Assembly: GCA_030067055.1 (NCBI GenBank) | Contig: JASJAL010000106.1 | Location: forward strand, 1-8,923 | Source: Kiloniellales bacterium | GTDB lineage: Bacteria; Pseudomonadota; Alphaproteobacteria; Kiloniellales; JAKSBE01 | Direction of reading: 5' to 3' | Length of the DNA: 8,923 bases | Part shown: positions 6,954-8,923 of the stretch, in pieces | How positions within the stretch are numbered: the stretch's first letter is position 1 | Layout of the letters: each line of letters starts with the position of its first letter | The notes under the pieces: generated by a model | Seen by the model: the letters and a program-made list of their open reading frames with translations, nothing else | What the model was told of the DNA's origin: nothing | Database searches by the model: none | Translations under genes and position numbers: made by a program

Positions 6954-6983
6954 CGCGATACCGGGTCCGGACCGGTCGGTCGG

Positions 6984-7020
6984 GGCCGAACTCGGCCGCG
7001 GGGAGGCCCCGGCCTTGTTG
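6984..7020 (+). terminator. Probable terminator hairpin after the reductase gene
   Basis: About 40 bp after the stop, GGCCG (6994-6998) pairs with CGGCC (7010-7014), extended past a bulged C by GGG/CCC (7000-7002/7007-7009) with a short GAGG loop. It is followed by TTGTTG, a weak T-rich tail. A competing 5-bp hairpin, GGCCG (6984-6988) with CGGCC (6993-6997), shares bases 6994-6997, so the two cannot form together. Confidence 0.5.
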
Positions 7021-7084
7021 CCGGACGTCAAAAGATCAGTTCAAAACTCCGTGAGGCCGGCTGTGCCGCTTAAGTCCTGGCGGC

Positions 7085-7284
7085 GCAGCCGATGGCGCGG
7101 CGCATTGTGCACAGTATATCTTCAATTTTGCTCGGGCTATGCAAGTAAAACGAATTGTTAACCGGAATATATTCAGCAAACTTCGTTGGATTTTAAGAAA
7201 TACCTTGTGAATTACTTCACTCTTATATAAGTCTATATACCCAGCAGATGGGATGTCTGATTTTTTGGTCGGATCAGGGGAGGG
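7085..7284 (+). promoter_or_regulatory. AT-rich upstream region and promoter of the PDC-sensor gene
   Basis: The 335-bp gap 6954-7288 changes character near 7100: 41 of the 130 bases at 7111-7240 are G or C, against clearly GC-rich surroundings. It contains the palindrome TGTGCACA (7106-7113), the dyad GTGAA-TTAC-TTCAC (7207-7220), and -10-like hexamers TATATT (7168-7173), TATAAG (7226-7231) and TATATA (7234-7239). TTGTGA (7205-7210) is a possible -35 with a short 15-bp spacer to TATAAG. The purine run AGGGGAGGG (7276-7284) is the Shine-Dalgarno for the ATG at 7289. Promoter placement is tentative. Between the terminator and about 7100 I see nothing specific. Confidence 0.45.
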
Positions 7285-7288
7285 AACA

Positions 7289-8008
7289 ATGGCGCGAGGC
7301 TCATGGCTTCCTGTGTTTTTTGCTTGTGGAGTTGGCTTCTCTGCGACCGTTGCCGTCGGCCACGAAGCGCATTTTGACGACCGGCATCTGGAGCCGGTGC
7401 GCGCGTTCGCGGACTCGCAACTCAAGACCTGGGCCGCTGCGGCGATCTGCATCGATGCCGTGAAGGCTCAGAACCGTGAGATGTCGAACATCACCCAATG
7501 GGAGATCGATGTTCTCGACATCCAGTGGCGGCTCGAGACCGTGCGCAAGGTCAAGCCTCTGATCAATTCGGTCATGTCCAAGCAGCTCTCGCACTACCTG
7601 GCGCAGCTGAAGGAGAGCATGAGGGGCGCGGTGACCGAGATCGTGATCATGGACAGCAGGGGGCTGAACGTTGCCGCCAGCGACATCGACAGCGACTATT
7701 GGCAAGGCGACGAGGCGAAGTGGCAAAAGACCTACCTGGCCGGCCCTGGCAGCGTGTTCGTGGATGATGTCGAACTCGACACCTCGACGGACTTGTTTCA
7801 ATCCGAGATCAGCATGGCGATCACGGATCCGGTCTCCGGCAAGGTGATCGGCGCGATCGCCGTGGGCATCGATCTCGATCGGCTTGCGGACAATGCCAAG
7901 TCGGCCGGCGACCCCGCAATCCTTCATCGTGCCGACGCCCGGCCCGGTGACGGGGATGTGGTCGGCAGTGGATTCAACTTCCTGGGTCTGGGCCAGGCTG
8001 CTCAATAG
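7289..8008 (+). CDS. Secreted PDC-sensor (Cache-like) domain protein
   Basis: A 239-residue protein with an N-terminal hydrophobic segment (about 6-23, after R3), likely a cleavable signal peptide ending near AVGHEA. A PDC/Cache-like domain spans about 35-198, with TEIVIMDSRGLNVAASDIDS (116-135), the signature DYWQGDEAKWQKTYL (136-150) and ITDPVSGKVIGAIAVGID (178-195). PDC domains normally bind small ligands as the extracytoplasmic part of kinases or chemoreceptors, but no kinase, HAMP or second membrane segment follows, so this is probably a free periplasmic binding or sensing protein. The last 40 or so residues, rich in Gly/Ala/Asp, extend past where I would expect such proteins to end. The start at 7289 has a strong Shine-Dalgarno; the in-frame ATG at 7253 would put 12 residues before the signal peptide. 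Ligand unknown. Confidence 0.86.
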   Translation: MARGSWLPVFFACGVGFSATVAVGHEAHFDDRHLEPVRAFADSQLKTWAAAAICIDAVKAQNREMSNITQWEIDVLDIQWRLETVRKVKPLINSVMSKQLSHYLAQLKESMRGAVTEIVIMDSRGLNVAASDIDSDYWQGDEAKWQKTYLAGPGSVFVDDVELDTSTDLFQSEISMAITDPVSGKVIGAIAVGIDLDRLADNAKSAGDPAILHRADARPGDGDVVGSGFNFLGLGQAAQ

Positions 8009-8073
8009 CTCCCTTCCACGGCAGCGCGCCGGCGCCGGGATCGGCACGGCAATTGGTTCCGCTTGATGCGGGT

Positions 8074-8113
8074 CGAGCAGCTTGTCCGCGTTCACGCGAG
8101 CGCGGGCTGCTCG
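8074..8113. terminator. GC-rich hairpin between convergent genes
   Basis: CGAGCAGC (8074-8081) pairs perfectly with GCTGCTCG (8106-8113). Inside, CCGCG (8086-8090) pairs with CGCGG (8101-8105) after a 4-nt bulge. The structure sits between the stop codons of two convergent genes (8008 and 8138) and is symmetrical enough to work on both strands. No T-run follows on either strand, so it may instead stabilise mRNA 3' ends or act with Rho. Confidence 0.45.
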
Positions 8114-8137
8114 GGCCTGCCCTTGTGACCGCCGCCA

Positions 8138-8923
8138 TCAGCGCTTTCGTTTGAAGCCGGTGGTCAGGGTGCGGAACTCCGAGAGGTAGCCGCCGATATC
8201 CTCTCCCGGGACGATCCCGACGAACCTGAAGTAGCGCTGCTCGTCCAGGGCGACGGTGTGGAACAGCGCGCAGGGCTGACCGCTGTCCCGGTACCGGCAG
8301 CGGCTGACCGTCTCGTAGCCCGAGAGATCGTCCACCTCGATGAGCTTCTCCTGGTCGGTGCCGACGACCTCGACGGCGTCAATGGAGTTGATCAGTGCGT
8401 CGGAGTAGTCCCAAAGGCTGGCGGTCGGCATGTGCTGGAAGGAGGCGCTGATGACGAAGATGACCTTCTCGCCTTCCCTCGGCGCCGGCGTCTCGGCGTA
8501 GAGGACGGTGTTGCCGGCCTGGGCGTTGGCGATGCGAAAGCGCTCGGTCTCGATGGGTGTGAAGCCGAGGGCATCGACGGGATCGACGGAGGCCTCCACG
8601 GTCCGCAAGCTGAGGGCGCTGGCCCGGATCGTCGCCTCGCCCAGTTGCGCGACGGCCGCCTCCGGGACGGTGAAAGTAACAATTCCGGTCAAGGCGGGGG
8701 CGACGATCACGACCAGCCATTTACGGTATCGGACGCCGGCCGCCGACTGTTCGGCCGTGATCAGGGCGCCCCGGAAGGGCGTGCCGTTCAGTTCTTCGTA
8801 GCTCTGCATCGTCAGGCCCCTTGCCGCGAGGGCCTCGGGAGAGAACCCGCCGCGGAGCTGTGCGTAGGCGACGGGCGGCATTTCGCCGAAGAGGATCGAC
8901 GCCCCGAGCTCCGGGTTCTCGAA
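8138..8923 (-). CDS. Protein of unknown function, 5'-partial at window edge
   Basis: I do not recognise a named family. The frame is open from the right edge: 14 codons before the first ATG (8881) read FENPELGASILFGE and continue smoothly into the protein, so that ATG is internal and at least 261 residues are encoded. The sequence alternates beta-rich segments (ASILFGEMP, YRKWLVVIV, GIVTFTVPEAA, EKVIFVISAS) with helices and ends in the basic FKRKR. It resembles a type of small alphaproteobacterial protein with a FEN...GASI opening and a KWLLV-like strand, often exported, but the N-terminus that would show a signal peptide is missing. Cysteines occur as CRYRDSGQPC (both could form a disulfide if exported). 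No catalytic motif is evident. Convergent with the PDC-sensor gene. Confidence 0.8.
   Translation of the reverse strand, partial: FENPELGASILFGEMPPVAYAQLRGGFSPEALAARGLTMQSYEELNGTPFRGALITAEQSAAGVRYRKWLVVIVAPALTGIVTFTVPEAAVAQLGEATIRASALSLRTVEASVDPVDALGFTPIETERFRIANAQAGNTVLYAETPAPREGEKVIFVISASFQHMPTASLWDYSDALINSIDAVEVVGTDQEKLIEVDDLSGYETVSRCRYRDSGQPCALFHTVALDEQRYFRFVGIVPGEDIGGYLSEFRTLTTGFKRKR

Noticed and set aside
7289..7330. Lipoprotein signal in the PDC-sensor protein (Cys at residue 13)
   Set aside because: VFFAC does not fit the lipobox consensus and lies inside the hydrophobic core; an ordinary signal peptide is more likely.
1..8923. Mobile elements, CRISPR, tRNA or att sites
   Set aside because: I saw no transposase or integrase motifs, regularly spaced repeats, or tRNA-like sequence.

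Overview
The window is dense, GC-rich bacterial DNA with nine protein genes and short gaps. The codon usage and the protein families suggest an alphaproteobacterium, perhaps Rhodospirillales-like: a SleB-type cell-wall hydrolase with the CQFTWWCDG signature, a small exported PDC/Cache protein, and a 2-dehydropantoate-reductase-like protein of a type I associate with that class. The placement is inference from family resemblance. I see no tRNA, rRNA, CRISPR array, transposase or integrase.

Layout. At the left edge (up to 655) is a cell-wall hydrolase, probably cut at its 5' end. A gap of about 130 bp with a nested inverted repeat leads into a plus-strand run of four genes (790-4127): a dihydrodipicolinate-synthase-family lyase/aldolase, an Asp/Glu/hydantoin racemase-family protein, a class V (alanine/serine-glyoxylate type) aminotransferase, and a small cupin. 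The first two overlap by 4 bp (GTGA) and the last two by 8 bp. A 167-bp gap separates the pairs. Converging on this run is a minus-strand ThDP-dependent 2-oxoacid decarboxylase-like gene (4157-5767). Divergent from that, across a 175-bp gap rich in inverted repeats, is a ketopantoate-reductase-family gene (5943-6953).

Together the six enzymes look like a catabolic module for an amino acid or 2-oxo acid: racemisation, transamination, C-C bond cleavage, decarboxylation and NAD(P)H-dependent reduction. The substrate is not evident. The DHDPS-like protein lacks hallmark DapA residues, and the ThDP enzyme keeps the catalytic Glu that glyoxylate carboligase lacks. A glyoxylate-generating aldolase paired with a glyoxylate aminotransferase is one workable hypothesis.

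After a probable terminator comes a markedly AT-rich stretch (about 32% GC by hand count over 7111-7240). It carries small palindromes and TATA-like hexamers and precedes a secreted PDC-sensor protein (7289-8008). A GC-rich hairpin separates that gene from a convergent, partly sequenced gene of unknown function that runs off the right edge (8138-8923).
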